NCBI RefSeq assembly: GCF_004023625.1
Contig: NZ_RPDJ01000005.1
Coordinates: forward strand, 62,001-126,000
DNA: 64,000 bases
From: Streptomyces cavernae
Lineage (GTDB): Bacteria > Actinomycetota > Actinomycetes > Streptomycetales > Streptomycetaceae
Direction: 5' to 3'
Shown: positions 48,315 to 57,002 of the stretch, one piece after another
Position numbering within the stretch: the stretch's first letter is position 1
Layout of the letters: each line of letters starts with the position of its first letter
Notes under the pieces: model-generated
Seen by the model: the letters and a program-made list of their open reading frames with translations, nothing else
Databases searched by the model: none
What the model was told of the DNA's origin: nothing
Translations under genes and position numbers: made by a program

Positions 48315-50879
48315 TCACTCGTGCGCGATGGCCGCCAGCACGTTCATCCGGGACGCACGCAACGCCGGGAGCAGCGCCGCCACGATGCCCACCACCGCCG
48401 AACCGATCACCACGGCCACGATCGTGCCCCAGGGGATCGCCAGCGCCGTCATGCCCTGGAGTGCCAGCACCTGCTGGATGCACACGCCCCAGATCAGCCC
48501 CAGCGCCAGCCCGAGCACCGCGCCGAAGACGGCGATCACCACCGACTCCAGACGGATCATCCGCCGTAGCTGGCGCCGGGCCAGCCCAATGGCGCGCAGC
48601 AGCCCGATCTCCCGGGTGCGCTCCACGACCGACAGGGCCAGGGTGTTGACCACGCCGAGCACCGCGATGATGATCGCGAGCCCCAGCAGCGCGTACACCA
48701 GGTACAGCAGCACCGAGATCTGGTCCCGGATCAGCTGTTTGTAGTCGGCCTGGTCGCGGACCTGCACCTGCGGATACGGATCGAGGGTCTTCTCCAGCCG
48801 CGAGCGCAGCTCGTCCTCGGACGTACCGGAGGCCGCGTTGACGTACAGCGCGGAGTCCTGGCCGCCGGGCACGTACCTCTCGACGGTCCCGAAGCCGAAG
48901 TACAGCCCGCCCTGCATGCCGAAGCCGTCGGAGTTCTCCTGGGCGGTGAGCGCGGCGACCGTCAGCTCCGTCCGCCGCTGCGACGGGAACTCCACCGGGA
49001 TCCTGCTGCCGATCCGTACGTCGTGCTCCCGGGCGAAGTCGGCGTCCATCGCGATGTTTCCCGGCGCGAGCGCCGCGGCGGTGTCGCCCCGCGCGTAGGT
49101 GACACGGGCGACGTCGTCGAGCCGCTCGTCGTAGCCGGCGGCGGTCGTCTCCACCCGCTCGCCGTCCGGCAGCCGGACCGCGACGGGCGTGAAGCGCTGG
49201 CGCACAACGAGTCCGACGCCGTCGGTGGCCCGCACCTTCTCGGTGATCTCCTGCGGGAACGGCTGGAAGTTGCTGTTCTGCACCACGAAGTCGGCGCCGA
49301 GGGTCTTGTCGATCTGCTGGTCGAAGGACTTGGTCATGGACGCGCTCGCCACCGACATCCCGCCGACCAGGGCGAGCCCCACCATCAGGGCGGCGGCGGT
49401 GGCTCCGGTGCGGCGCGGATTGCGCAGCGCGTTGCGCTGGCTCATCCGGCCGACCGGGCCGAACAGCGCCGGGAACGCCCCGCCGAGCACCCGGATCACC
49501 GGCCGGACGAGCAGTGGGCCCGCGATCACGGTGGCGATCAGCGTCAGGACGACCCCGAGACCCAGCAGGGACGCGGCCGACGAGGTCTCGGTCGCGGTGG
49601 CGCAGCCGACGAGGGCGGCGGCGCCGAGCGCACCGACGACCACCCCGACCACAGCGCGCACCCGGAGCGGTCGTCCCACGCCGGCGATCTCGGCGTCCGA
49701 CAGCGCGGCCATCGGCGAGACCCCGGCCGCGCGCCGCGCCGGGAGGTAGGCCGCGACGAACGTCACGCCCACACCGACGACGTAGGCCACCACCGGGGTG
49801 CCCCAGCCGACGACCATCTCCGTCGACTTCAGGTTCATGCCGAACACGCTCATGAGCTTGATCAGCCCGAGCGCCAGTCCGACGCCGGCCGCCAGCCCGA
49901 CCGTCGAGCTGACCACGCCCAGCAGCAGGGCCTCCAGCAGTACCGACCGGCGCACCTGACGCCGGTCGGCGCCGAGTGCGCGCAGCAGCCCGAGTTCACG
50001 GGTGCGCTGGGCGATCAGCATCGAGAAGGTGTTGACGATGAGGAACACACCGACCAGCACGGCGATCCCGGCGAAGCCGAGCATCACGTACTTGATGACG
50101 TCGAGGAACCCGCCGAGGGACTCGGCGGAGGACTTGGCCTCCTCGTCGGCGGTGTTCAGCTCGTAGGACGAGCCCACCACGGCGGCGACACGCTGCTTCA
50201 GCTGCTCGTCGCTGACCCCGGACGCCGCCTCCACCGAGATGCTGGTGGCGGCGTCGGCCTTGCCGAGCAGCCGGGTCTGCGCGGTGGGGGTGTCGAGGAA
50301 CACCAGTGCGGCGCCCGGGTTGGTGGTGGTGAAGGTGGCGATGCCGACGATCCGGACCTTGAAGGAGCCGGGCTGGGCGATCACGGTCAGGGTGTCGCCG
50401 ATCTCCAGATCCTTCTTGTCGGCTGTGTCCGCGTCCAGCAGCGCCTCGCCGTCGCCGCGCGGTGCGTGGCCCGAGGTGAGTTCCACGGGGCTGCGGTCGG
50501 TGACCTTCCAGTTGGTGGCGATGGTGGGCGCGCCCGTCGTGGGCCCCACGGGATCGTTCTTCGCGTCGACCACGGTGAGGTTCTCGACGTCGACGTCGAC
50601 GAGGGCCCTCCTGACCCCGTCGACCTCGTCCACGCGCTGGGCGAGGGACGCCGGCACGGTCGGGGTGGCGCCGGAGGGCACGGCCTCGCTGAGGTCTTCC
50701 TTGGGCTGGACGGTGACATCGGCCGAGGTGGAGGCGAACAGCCGGTCGAAGGTACGGCTGACGGTGTCCGAGAAGATCAGGCTGCCGGCCACGAAGGCCA
50801 CCGACAGCACGACCGCCAGCGCCGAGAGCAGCAGCCGGCCCTTGTGCGCGAGGAAGCTCCTGAGAGTCGCCTTGAGCAC
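48315..50879 (-). CDS. ABC transporter permease, FtsX/MacB type (two repeats)
   Basis: This 854-aa membrane protein has an N-terminal helix (LLLSALAVVLSVAFVAGSLIF), a large extracytoplasmic MacB-type domain (about 45-250), an FtsX helix set (GFAGIAVLVGVFLIVNTFSMLIAQRTRELGLLRALGA), a second extracytoplasmic domain (about 520-720) and a second FtsX set ending MNVLAAIAHE. It pairs with the ATPase encoded eight bases upstream. The system probably exports a peptide or lipid, or transmits force to a cell-wall enzyme, as MacB-like systems do. The start is fixed by the operon spacing and the family N-terminus MLKATLRSFLAHKGR. Confidence 0.92.
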   Translation of the reverse strand: MLKATLRSFLAHKGRLLLSALAVVLSVAFVAGSLIFSDTVSRTFDRLFASTSADVTVQPKEDLSEAVPSGATPTVPASLAQRVDEVDGVRRALVDVDVENLTVVDAKNDPVGPTTGAPTIATNWKVTDRSPVELTSGHAPRGDGEALLDADTADKKDLEIGDTLTVIAQPGSFKVRIVGIATFTTTNPGAALVFLDTPTAQTRLLGKADAATSISVEAASGVSDEQLKQRVAAVVGSSYELNTADEEAKSSAESLGGFLDVIKYVMLGFAGIAVLVGVFLIVNTFSMLIAQRTRELGLLRALGADRRQVRRSVLLEALLLGVVSSTVGLAAGVGLALGLIKLMSVFGMNLKSTEMVVGWGTPVVAYVVGVGVTFVAAYLPARRAAGVSPMAALSDAEIAGVGRPLRVRAVVGVVVGALGAAALVGCATATETSSAASLLGLGVVLTLIATVIAGPLLVRPVIRVLGGAFPALFGPVGRMSQRNALRNPRRTGATAAALMVGLALVGGMSVASASMTKSFDQQIDKTLGADFVVQNSNFQPFPQEITEKVRATDGVGLVVRQRFTPVAVRLPDGERVETTAAGYDERLDDVARVTYARGDTAAALAPGNIAMDADFAREHDVRIGSRIPVEFPSQRRTELTVAALTAQENSDGFGMQGGLYFGFGTVERYVPGGQDSALYVNAASGTSEDELRSRLEKTLDPYPQVQVRDQADYKQLIRDQISVLLYLVYALLGLAIIIAVLGVVNTLALSVVERTREIGLLRAIGLARRQLRRMIRLESVVIAVFGAVLGLALGLIWGVCIQQVLALQGMTALAIPWGTIVAVVIGSAVVGIVAALLPALRASRMNVLAAIAHE

Positions 50880-50887
50880 GGCGGGCC

Positions 50888-51871
50888 TCAGTCCTGGCCG
50901 CGGGGGGTGTCGGAGGGGGCGCCCGGCGAGGCGTCGGAGGACCGGCCGGGGGCCGAACCGGGGGACTTGACCCCGGGGCCTGCACGTTCGGCCTTCTCCT
51001 CCGAACCGGGGGCCTGATCGCCGTGACGGCCGGCCTGCCCGTCCGGGCCGGGGGCGAGGCCCAGACCGACCGCGGTGGCCGACCCGCCGTGCGGTGCGCG
51101 GATCGTGTCGAAGCGCTTCATCCGCTCCAGCACCGCTTCCGCGGACGGCCTGGCCATCTCATCCACGATCCGCCCGTCCGCGAGGAAGAGCACCAGGTCG
51201 GAGTGGGCGGCGGCGCCCGGGTCGTGGGTGACCATCACCACCGTCTGGCCGAGTTCGTCGACCGCCTCGCGCAGAAAGCCGAGGACCTCGAGCCCGGCGC
51301 GCGAGTCGAGGTTGCCGGTCGGCTCGTCCGCGAAGATCAGCTCCGGCCGGGAGGCGAGCGCCCGGGCGCAGGCCACCCGCTGCTGCTGACCGCCGGAGAG
51401 CTGGGACGGCCGGTGCCGCAACCGGTCCCGCAGCCCCAGGGTGTCGATCACCCGCTCGAGCCACTCGCCGTCCGGCTTCTTTCCCGCGATGTCCATGGGC
51501 AGCGTGATGTTCTCGGCCGCGTTGAGCGTCGGGATGAGGTTGAACGACTGGAACATGAAGCCGATCCGGTCCCGGCGCAGCCGGGTGAGCTCGCGCTCCT
51601 TGAGCCCGGTGATCTCCGTGTCACCGAGCCATACCTGACCGCCCGAGACGGTGTCGAGCCCCGCCAGGCAGTGCATCAACGTGGACTTGCCGGAGCCGGA
51701 CGGACCCATGACGGCCGTGAAGCGTCCGCGCGCGATGTCCACGTCGACCGAGTCGAGCGCCAGTACGGTCGTCTCACCCGAACCGTAGGCCTTGGTGAGA
51801 CCGCGGGCGCGGGCGGCGATCCCGTCCGCGTCCGTACGGCCGGGGGCGTGCGTCGCAGCGGGAGTGGACAA
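50888..51871 (-). CDS. ABC transporter ATP-binding protein (LolD/MacB type)
   Basis: The 327-aa ATPase has Walker A GPSGSGKS at residues 56-63, the Q-loop FMFQSFNLIPTLNAAEN, signature LSGGQQQR at 158-165 and Walker B LIFADEPTGNLDS with the H-loop VMVTHDPGAAAHSD. It drives the permease encoded just downstream. The C-terminal 80 residues are a low-complexity Gly/Pro/Ser/Asp tail, longer than usual. The TTG at 51871 is chosen because AAGGAGG is four bases upstream; this gives MSTPAATHAPGRTDADG. An upstream in-frame GTG region at 51928 has no ribosome site. Confidence 0.93.
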   Translation of the reverse strand: MSTPAATHAPGRTDADGIAARARGLTKAYGSGETTVLALDSVDVDIARGRFTAVMGPSGSGKSTLMHCLAGLDTVSGGQVWLGDTEITGLKERELTRLRRDRIGFMFQSFNLIPTLNAAENITLPMDIAGKKPDGEWLERVIDTLGLRDRLRHRPSQLSGGQQQRVACARALASRPELIFADEPTGNLDSRAGLEVLGFLREAVDELGQTVVMVTHDPGAAAHSDLVLFLADGRIVDEMARPSAEAVLERMKRFDTIRAPHGGSATAVGLGLAPGPDGQAGRHGDQAPGSEEKAERAGPGVKSPGSAPGRSSDASPGAPSDTPRGQD

Positions 51872-52063
51872 GGCGCCTCCTTGGTCGGACTCCGGTGTCC
51901 TCGCCGAGCCTAATGTGATCCACGGCACATCGGGTATCCCTCCCAGGTCCCGGTCAGCCTCCTGCGCAGGTCGGGTGCCTCGGGGTCCGTGTAAGGGGCA
52001 CTCGAACGGTGGGTCTTCTGAGGTCGTGCGACGGCGCGGGGGGCGGTCGGTGGACCCGCCGTC

Positions 52064-52093
52064 TTGCGGGTGCTAGCACTTCGGCGCTAGCGT
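52064..52093 (+). promoter_or_regulatory. Toxin-antitoxin promoter with twin GCTAGC boxes
   Basis: TTGCGG (52064-52069), an 18-base spacer and TAGCGT (52088-52093) form a promoter ending six bases before the antitoxin ATG, so the message is leaderless. GCTAGC occurs at 52072-52077, within the palindrome GTGCTAGCAC, and again at 52086-52091. Two short palindromes 14 bp apart are what a ribbon-helix-helix repressor would bind. Confidence 0.6.
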
Positions 52094-52099
52094 CGAGAC

Positions 52100-52327
52100 A
52101 TGGCCAAGACCCAGCTGAACGTCAGGGTGGACGAGGACACCGCCCGGGCCGCCCGTGAACGCGCCACGGCCCGCGGCATCAGTGTCAACCGCTACATCGA
52201 GGAACTGGTGAAGCAGGACACCGGCGAGGTGGGCCACACGTTCGTGGAGGCCGCCTCCGACTTCATGAAGCAGTACGAGTCCGTGTTCGCCGAGGAGTTC
52301 GGCCCGGAGCGAGAAGGTCGTCGCTGA
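52100..52327 (+). CDS. Ribbon-helix-helix antitoxin-like protein
   Basis: The 75-aa protein has an N-terminal ribbon-helix-helix: the strand TQLNVRVDED, helix TARAARERATARG and the turn ISVNRYIEELVKQ, as in Arc/CopG repressors. The C-terminal half (FVEAASDFMKQYESVFAEEFGPE) is acidic and would cover the toxin. The start ATG is six bases after a -10 box, so it is leaderless. The Doc-like gene starts four bases after its stop. Together they form a type II toxin-antitoxin unit that should repress itself. Confidence 0.82.
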   Translation: MAKTQLNVRVDEDTARAARERATARGISVNRYIEELVKQDTGEVGHTFVEAASDFMKQYESVFAEEFGPEREGRR

Positions 52328-52331
52328 ACCC

Positions 52332-52703
52332 TTGGACGTCTCCATCGACCTCGCCTGGCTCCTCATGATCGCCGAACAGAAGACGCCCGGAGACCCCCAG
52401 GTCACCGACTGGGGAGCACTCGTGGCAGCCGTCAGCCGCCACGAGGCGGAGATATTCGGCGTCCCCGTCTACGACACCCCGCACGCCCGCGCCGCCGCCC
52501 TGCTGCAACTCCTGCTGCACGTACCGGCCCTGGAACGCTCGAACGCCATGTTCGCCTCCGCCGTGGCGTACGCCTACCTCGTCGCCAGCGGCGTCAAGGT
52601 CGTCACCTCGCCGGAGCAGGTGCGCGACCTCGCCCGGCTGGTGAAGAACGGAGAGGCCTCCGTCGGCGACATCGCGCGCGAACTGCGGCAGTGGAGCCTG
52701 TGA
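52332..52703 (+). CDS. Doc/Fic-like toxin component with a degenerate active site
   Basis: The 123-aa protein starts at TTG 52332, four bases after the antitoxin. Its helical pattern (DLAWLLMIAEQ, ALLQLLLHVPALERSNAMFASAVAYAYLVASGVKV, VRDLARLVKNGEASVGDIARELRQWSL) follows Doc-type Fic proteins, which phosphorylate EF-Tu. The signature HPFxDGNKR is replaced by HVPALERSNAMFA: the first His and Asn positions survive, but the Asp/Gly/Lys/Arg positions do not. It may have a changed activity or be a non-catalytic toxin-family member. Such proteins are seen repeatedly in Streptomyces with the same antitoxin. Confidence 0.75.
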   Translation: MDVSIDLAWLLMIAEQKTPGDPQVTDWGALVAAVSRHEAEIFGVPVYDTPHARAAALLQLLLHVPALERSNAMFASAVAYAYLVASGVKVVTSPEQVRDLARLVKNGEASVGDIARELRQWSL

Positions 52704-52733
52704 CCGCCGCGCCAGGGGCCTTCCATGGGGCCC

Positions 52734-53414
52734 CTACTCCTCGGCCACTGGCCGCCGCGCCGCCCCCAGCACACAGTAGGAGCTGGGCAGCCGCGGTCCC
52801 CTCTCGGGCATCAGTATCCGCCGGTACAGCCCCAGTTCGAAGCCGGCATCGCGCAGTGCGGCGACCGGGTCACGGGAGAGATGACAGCCTCCGGCCAACG
52901 GCGGCCAGACAGTGCGGTCCAGCAGCCGCTGCGTGAACTGCATCGCCGGTCCGCCGCCCTTGCCGTGCTCGAAGAACCGCACGGCACCGCCCGGCCGCAG
53001 TACCCGCCGCACCTCGCCGAGGGCCCGGCGCACATCGCGGACGCTGCAGAGCACCAGTGAGATCACGGCGGCGTCGAACGCCTCGCTCTTGACCGGCAGC
53101 GCCTCCGCGGTGCCCGGCACGACGTCCACCGGGACCTCCGCGCGCAACGCCGTGGTGACCGCCAACTGCCGCAGCAGCCGCTCCGGTTCGATTGCCACCA
53201 CCTCGGAGACCGGGCCCGGGTAGTGGGCGAAGTTGAGACCGTTGCCCGCGCCGATCTCGATGACTCGCCCGGAAAGCCCGGTGAGCAGCCGGTCGCGTAC
53301 GGCCGCCATTCCCATCTTCGTCTCGGCCGCGACGCTCATGCGCGCGTAGTACCGGGCGAAGAGCGGATGGTGGACGGGGGGCTTTCCGGTCTTGGTGCCG
53401 CTCGGGAGCATCAT
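52734..53414 (-). CDS. Class I SAM-dependent methyltransferase
   Basis: The 226-aa enzyme has the Rossmann SAM motif I VIEIGAGNGLNFAHYPG (residues about 51-67), the acidic end of strand 2 VVAIEPE, motif III DAAVISLVLCSVRDVRRALGEVRRVLRPGG and a UbiE/Methyltransf_11 build. The substrate is not clear. The ATG at 53414 follows GGGAGG with three bases of spacing; a second ATG is next to it. It lies downstream of bioD on the same strand with 85 bases between, in which CGCGAAC-TCGGT-GTTCACG forms a near-perfect dyad, so it may be separately controlled. It is not a BioC by motif content that I can recognise. Confidence 0.88.
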   Translation of the reverse strand: MMLPSGTKTGKPPVHHPLFARYYARMSVAAETKMGMAAVRDRLLTGLSGRVIEIGAGNGLNFAHYPGPVSEVVAIEPERLLRQLAVTTALRAEVPVDVVPGTAEALPVKSEAFDAAVISLVLCSVRDVRRALGEVRRVLRPGGAVRFFEHGKGGGPAMQFTQRLLDRTVWPPLAGGCHLSRDPVAALRDAGFELGLYRRILMPERGPRLPSSYCVLGAARRPVAEE

Positions 53415-53499
53415 GGACCTCCCCTGTGGGAACGCCGTTACCGCGATTGTCCCCCTCTTGTGGACCGCTCACGCGAACTCGGTGTTCACGCGCGGGTTC

Positions 53500-54267
53500 T
53501 CAGGAGGCCTCGCGCTCCGTGAAGGACCGACCGTCCCAGGTCCCGCCCAGCTCCGGGCCCAGCCACCCCGGCGCCTGCGCACGGAAGTCGGCCGGGCTGC
53601 GCGCTCCCGCCCCGGCCGGTATGGCACCCACCAGCGGCGCCCCCGCCACCACGGGGAAGTCGCACAGATTGCACCGGGATGCCAGATCCGGCTCGGCAGG
53701 CCAGCTGCCCACCACCACACCCGTCAACCGCAGGCCACGGGACCTGAGTTCACGCGCCGTCAGCTCCGTGGCGTTGAGGGTGCCCAGACCCGCCGACGCC
53801 ACCAGCAGCACCGGCGCGCCCAGGAGCGCCGCCGCGTCCGCCAGCGTCCCGCCGCGCTCGTCGAACCGTACGAGCAGACCTCCGGCGCCCTCGACCAGCA
53901 CGAGGTCGTGATCGGTCGCCAGCTTCTCCGCCGCCTCGGCCACGGCGCCCGGCCGCACCGGCGCCAGCCCGGACCGCCGCGCGGCCGTCGCCGGGGCCAG
54001 CGGCTCGGGGTAGCGGGCGAGTTCGACGGCCGTCACTCCACCCGCCAGCCACACCACCTCGTCGGCGTCGCCCCGCTCCTCGGCCAGCACCCCGGTCTGC
54101 GCGGGCTTGAGCACGGCGACGGACCGCCCGGCCGCGAGCGCCGTCGCCGCCACCGCGGCCGTCGTCACGGTCTTGCCCACCTCGGTGCCCGTCCCGGTCA
54201 CCACGAGGACTCCCGGGACCCGGTTCGCCTCCGGGGCGCCCGTGCCGGTGTCGGCAGCTCGCCTCAC
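53500..54267 (-). CDS. bioD: Dethiobiotin synthase
   Basis: BioD carboxylates 7,8-diaminopelargonate to dethiobiotin using ATP and CO2. The 255-aa protein has the P-loop VVTGTGTEVGKTVTTAAVA, the substrate Lys segment VAVLKPAQTG, LVEGAGGLLVRF and the nucleotide-binding GSWPAEPDLASRCNL. The GTG at 54267 has GGAGG five bases upstream. About 17 extra residues (VRRAADTGTGAPEANR) precede the usual start. It is the last of three bio genes read in one direction (bioB, bioA, bioD), with 50 bases between bioA and bioD. Confidence 0.93.
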   Translation of the reverse strand: MRRAADTGTGAPEANRVPGVLVVTGTGTEVGKTVTTAAVAATALAAGRSVAVLKPAQTGVLAEERGDADEVVWLAGGVTAVELARYPEPLAPATAARRSGLAPVRPGAVAEAAEKLATDHDLVLVEGAGGLLVRFDERGGTLADAAALLGAPVLLVASAGLGTLNATELTARELRSRGLRLTGVVVGSWPAEPDLASRCNLCDFPVVAGAPLVGAIPAGAGARSPADFRAQAPGWLGPELGGTWDGRSFTEREAS

Positions 54268-54317
54268 GCCGCCCTCCTTCGGTTCACTCGCCTCATGTCG
54301 CCCGTCGGACACCGCCC

Positions 54318-55607
54318 TCACCCCGCTTCCGCCGCCGCCCGGACCGCCCGTGCGATACGTGCCAGGTCCGCGTCGCCCGTGACGTACGGCGGCATCGTGT
54401 AGACGAGGTCGCGGAACGGCCGCAGCCACACACCCTCGGCGACCGCCGCCCGGGTCGCCGCCGCCATGTCCACCGGATGGTCCAGCTGGACCACGCCGAT
54501 CGCGCCCAGGACACGTACGTCCCGTACGCCCGGGAGTTCCGCGGCCGGGGCCAGCCCCTCGAGCAGGCCCGTCTCGATCCGCTTCACCTCCGTCTGCCAG
54601 TCCTGCCCGAGGAGCAGGTCGATCGACGCGCAGGCGACGGCGGCGGCCAGCGGGTTGCCCATGAACGTGGGGCCGTGGGCGAGGACCGGGACCTCGCCGC
54701 GCGAGATGCCCTCGGCCACCCGGGCGGTGCACAGCGCCGCCGCCAGCGTCAGATAACCGCCGGTCAGCGCCTTGCCCACGCACATCACATCCGGTGCGAG
54801 TCCGGCGTGGTCCGCCGCGAACAGGGCGCCCGTACGGCCGAAGCCCGTCGCGATCTCGTCGAAGACCAGCAGCACGTCGTGCTCGTCGCAGGCCTCCCGC
54901 AGCACGCGCAGATACGCGGGGGAGTGGAACCGCATCCCGCCGGCCCCCTGCACCACCGGCTCCACGATCACCGCGGCCAGTTCGTGGGCGTGCCGGGCGA
55001 TCAGCTCGCGCAGATGTCCGGCGTACGACTCCTCGTACGCGGTCGGCGGCGGGTCGGCGAACACCTGCCGGGGCAGCACCCCGGACCACAACTCGTGCAT
55101 CCCGCCCTCGGGGTCGCACACCGACATCGGCTGCCAGGTGTCGCCGTGGTAGCCGCCGCGCCAGGTCATGAGGCGCCGCTTGGCGGGACGGCCGAGGGAG
55201 CGCCAGTACTGAAGGCACATCTTGACCGCGACCTCGACCGACACCGAACCGGAGTCGGCGAGGAAGACATGCTCCAGACCATCGGGCGACATGTCGACAA
55301 GACGTTTCGCGAGCCGTACGGCCGGCTCGTGGGTGAGACCGCCGAACATGACGTGGCTCATCCGGGACAGCTGCTCGCGCACCGCGTCGTTGAGGACCGG
55401 GTGGTTGTAACCGTGGATCGCGGACCACCAGGACGACATCCCGTCGACCAGCTCGCCCGAACCGTCCGCCATCCGCAGCCGCACCCCGCTCGCCGACGCG
55501 ACGACGAGCGGGTCCTGGCGGCCGGGCATGGGGCCGTACGGGTGCCAGACGTGCTGCCGGTCGAGCCTCAGCAGCTCGTCCACGGACAGAGCGGGCAGGT
55601 CAGGCAT
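54318..55607 (-). CDS. bioA: Adenosylmethionine-8-amino-7-oxononanoate aminotransferase
   Basis: BioA transfers the amino group of SAM to 8-amino-7-oxononanoate (KAPA), giving diaminopelargonate. The 429-aa class III aminotransferase has the substrate-site stretch HVWHPYGPMP (residues about 19-28), SMSSWWSAIHGYNHP, the PLP Asp in LLVFDEIATGFGRTG and the PLP Lys K279 in MCVGKALTGGY. The ATG overlaps the end of bioB by eight bases, so translation is coupled. All family residues that can be checked are present. Confidence 0.95.
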   Translation of the reverse strand: MPDLPALSVDELLRLDRQHVWHPYGPMPGRQDPLVVASASGVRLRMADGSGELVDGMSSWWSAIHGYNHPVLNDAVREQLSRMSHVMFGGLTHEPAVRLAKRLVDMSPDGLEHVFLADSGSVSVEVAVKMCLQYWRSLGRPAKRRLMTWRGGYHGDTWQPMSVCDPEGGMHELWSGVLPRQVFADPPPTAYEESYAGHLRELIARHAHELAAVIVEPVVQGAGGMRFHSPAYLRVLREACDEHDVLLVFDEIATGFGRTGALFAADHAGLAPDVMCVGKALTGGYLTLAAALCTARVAEGISRGEVPVLAHGPTFMGNPLAAAVACASIDLLLGQDWQTEVKRIETGLLEGLAPAAELPGVRDVRVLGAIGVVQLDHPVDMAAATRAAVAEGVWLRPFRDLVYTMPPYVTGDADLARIARAVRAAAEAG

Positions 55608-56853
55608 TGGGTGCGAGATCCGTTCCGGCTCCCCGGCGGCGTACCGCGACCAGGTCGGTCCGAGCCTCGTTGACCTGCGGTTCCGCCGCCGCGGCCGGGG
55701 CGGCGGAACCGCACACGCCACCGCCCGCGTGCGAAACGCATCCGGAGCTCTCCCCGGACCCGCACCCCGAGCTCTCCCCGGACCCGCATCCGGCCCCTTC
55801 GGGGGACTCGTGTCCCGTGCCGTCGTGCGACCCGCATCCACCGGCCGCCGCCCGGTGCCCGGGGAGGGTCACCCGGTCCGTGCCCTCGACCTCGAACCCG
55901 GCGTCGGCGATCATCTCCAGGTCGGCCTTGCCGGCCTGGCCCTCGCTGGTGAGGTAGTCGCCGAGGAAGATCGAGTTGGCGAGGTGCAGGGCCAGCGGCT
56001 GCATCGTGCGCAGGTGGACCTCGCGGCCGCCCGCGATGCGGACCTCGACGTCCGGGCAGACGAACCGCACCATCGCGAGGATCCGCAGACAACGCTGCGG
56101 GGTCAGGTTCCACTCCTTGCCCAGGGGTGTGCCCTCGAACGGGATCAGGAAGTTCACCGGCACCGAGTCCGGATCCAGTTCCCGCAGCGCGAAGACCACG
56201 TCGACGAGGTCCTCGTCGCTCTCGCCCATGCCCGCGATCAGACCCGAGCAGGCAGACAGGCCCGCCGCGTGCGCCTTGGTCACGGTGTCGACGCGGTCGG
56301 CGTAGGTGTGGGTGGTGGTGATGTCGCCGTAAGTGGCCTCGGAGGTGTTGAGGTTGTGGTTGTAGGCGTCCGCCCCCGCGGCGCGCAGCCGTTCGGCCTG
56401 GCCGTCGGAGAGCAGACCGAGACAGGCGCACACCTCCACGCCCTCGTTCTGGTCCTTGATCGCCTTGATGGTCGCGGAGACCCGTTCCACGTCCCGGTCG
56501 GTGGGACCGCGTCCACTGGCCACCAGACAGACCCGCTTGGCACCGCCGGCCAGACCGGCAGCCGCGGCCTGCGAGGCCTCGTCCGGCTTGAGCCAGCTGT
56601 ACTTGAGGATGCCGGCGGTCGAACCCAGGCGCTGAGAGCAGTAGGAGCAGTCCTCGGGACACAGCCCGGACTTGAGGTTGACCAGGTAGTTGAGTTTCAC
56701 CCGTCGCCCGAACCAGTGCCGGCGCACCCGGCCCGCCGCGGCCACCACATCGAGCAGTTCGTCGTCGGAGGTGGCCAGTACGGCCAGCGCCTCGTCACGG
56801 GTCGGCAGTTCGCGCCGAAGCCCCTTGTCCACCAGCGTGCTCAGCAGGTCCAT
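55600..56853 (-). CDS. bioB: Biotin synthase with a Cys-rich C-terminal extension
   Basis: BioB inserts sulfur into dethiobiotin. It is a radical SAM enzyme: the 4Fe-4S motif CPEDCSYC is C65/C69/C72, and the 2Fe-2S ligands fall in VCLVASG (C109), VCAC and the region around C202. It should have about 330-350 residues, but this one has 417. Residues 335-417 are a Gly/Ser/Cys-rich tail with extra cysteines at 340, 356, 364, 372 and 381, arising from a 24-bp DNA repeat. The ATG at 56853 gives MDLLSTLVDKGLRREL. The divergent bioF starts 149 bases away, and no clear operator was recognised in the gap. Confidence 0.94.
   Translation of the reverse strand: MDLLSTLVDKGLRRELPTRDEALAVLATSDDELLDVVAAAGRVRRHWFGRRVKLNYLVNLKSGLCPEDCSYCSQRLGSTAGILKYSWLKPDEASQAAAAGLAGGAKRVCLVASGRGPTDRDVERVSATIKAIKDQNEGVEVCACLGLLSDGQAERLRAAGADAYNHNLNTSEATYGDITTTHTYADRVDTVTKAHAAGLSACSGLIAGMGESDEDLVDVVFALRELDPDSVPVNFLIPFEGTPLGKEWNLTPQRCLRILAMVRFVCPDVEVRIAGGREVHLRTMQPLALHLANSIFLGDYLTSEGQAGKADLEMIADAGFEVEGTDRVTLPGHRAAAGGCGSHDGTGHESPEGAGCGSGESSGCGSGESSGCVSHAGGGVCGSAAPAAAAEPQVNEARTDLVAVRRRGAGTDLAPNA
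55737..55808 (-). repeat. 24-bp tandem repeat coding the Cys-rich tail of BioB
   Basis: Units at 55737-55760 and 55761-55784 share 20 of 24 bases or more, and a third (55785 on) is diverged. On the coding strand they give SGCGSGES-type blocks, each with one Cys. Confidence 0.8.
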
Positions 56854-57002
56854 GGGGTCTGATCCTGCCTTGTGGGAGCACCCCGGGCCAAGGAGGATCC
56901 GCACAAGTGGTGGCGGTGGGAGGTGTGGGTATTGCCACATCATGGGTGGTCCGATGGGCGGCTAGGGTCTGTCCGTTACCTACAAAAGGCCCCGGAGGAC
57001 CC

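Noticed and set aside
56854..57002. A BirA- or BioQ-type operator between bioB and bioF
   Set aside because: I looked for a dyad and found none better than chance, so no operator is claimed.
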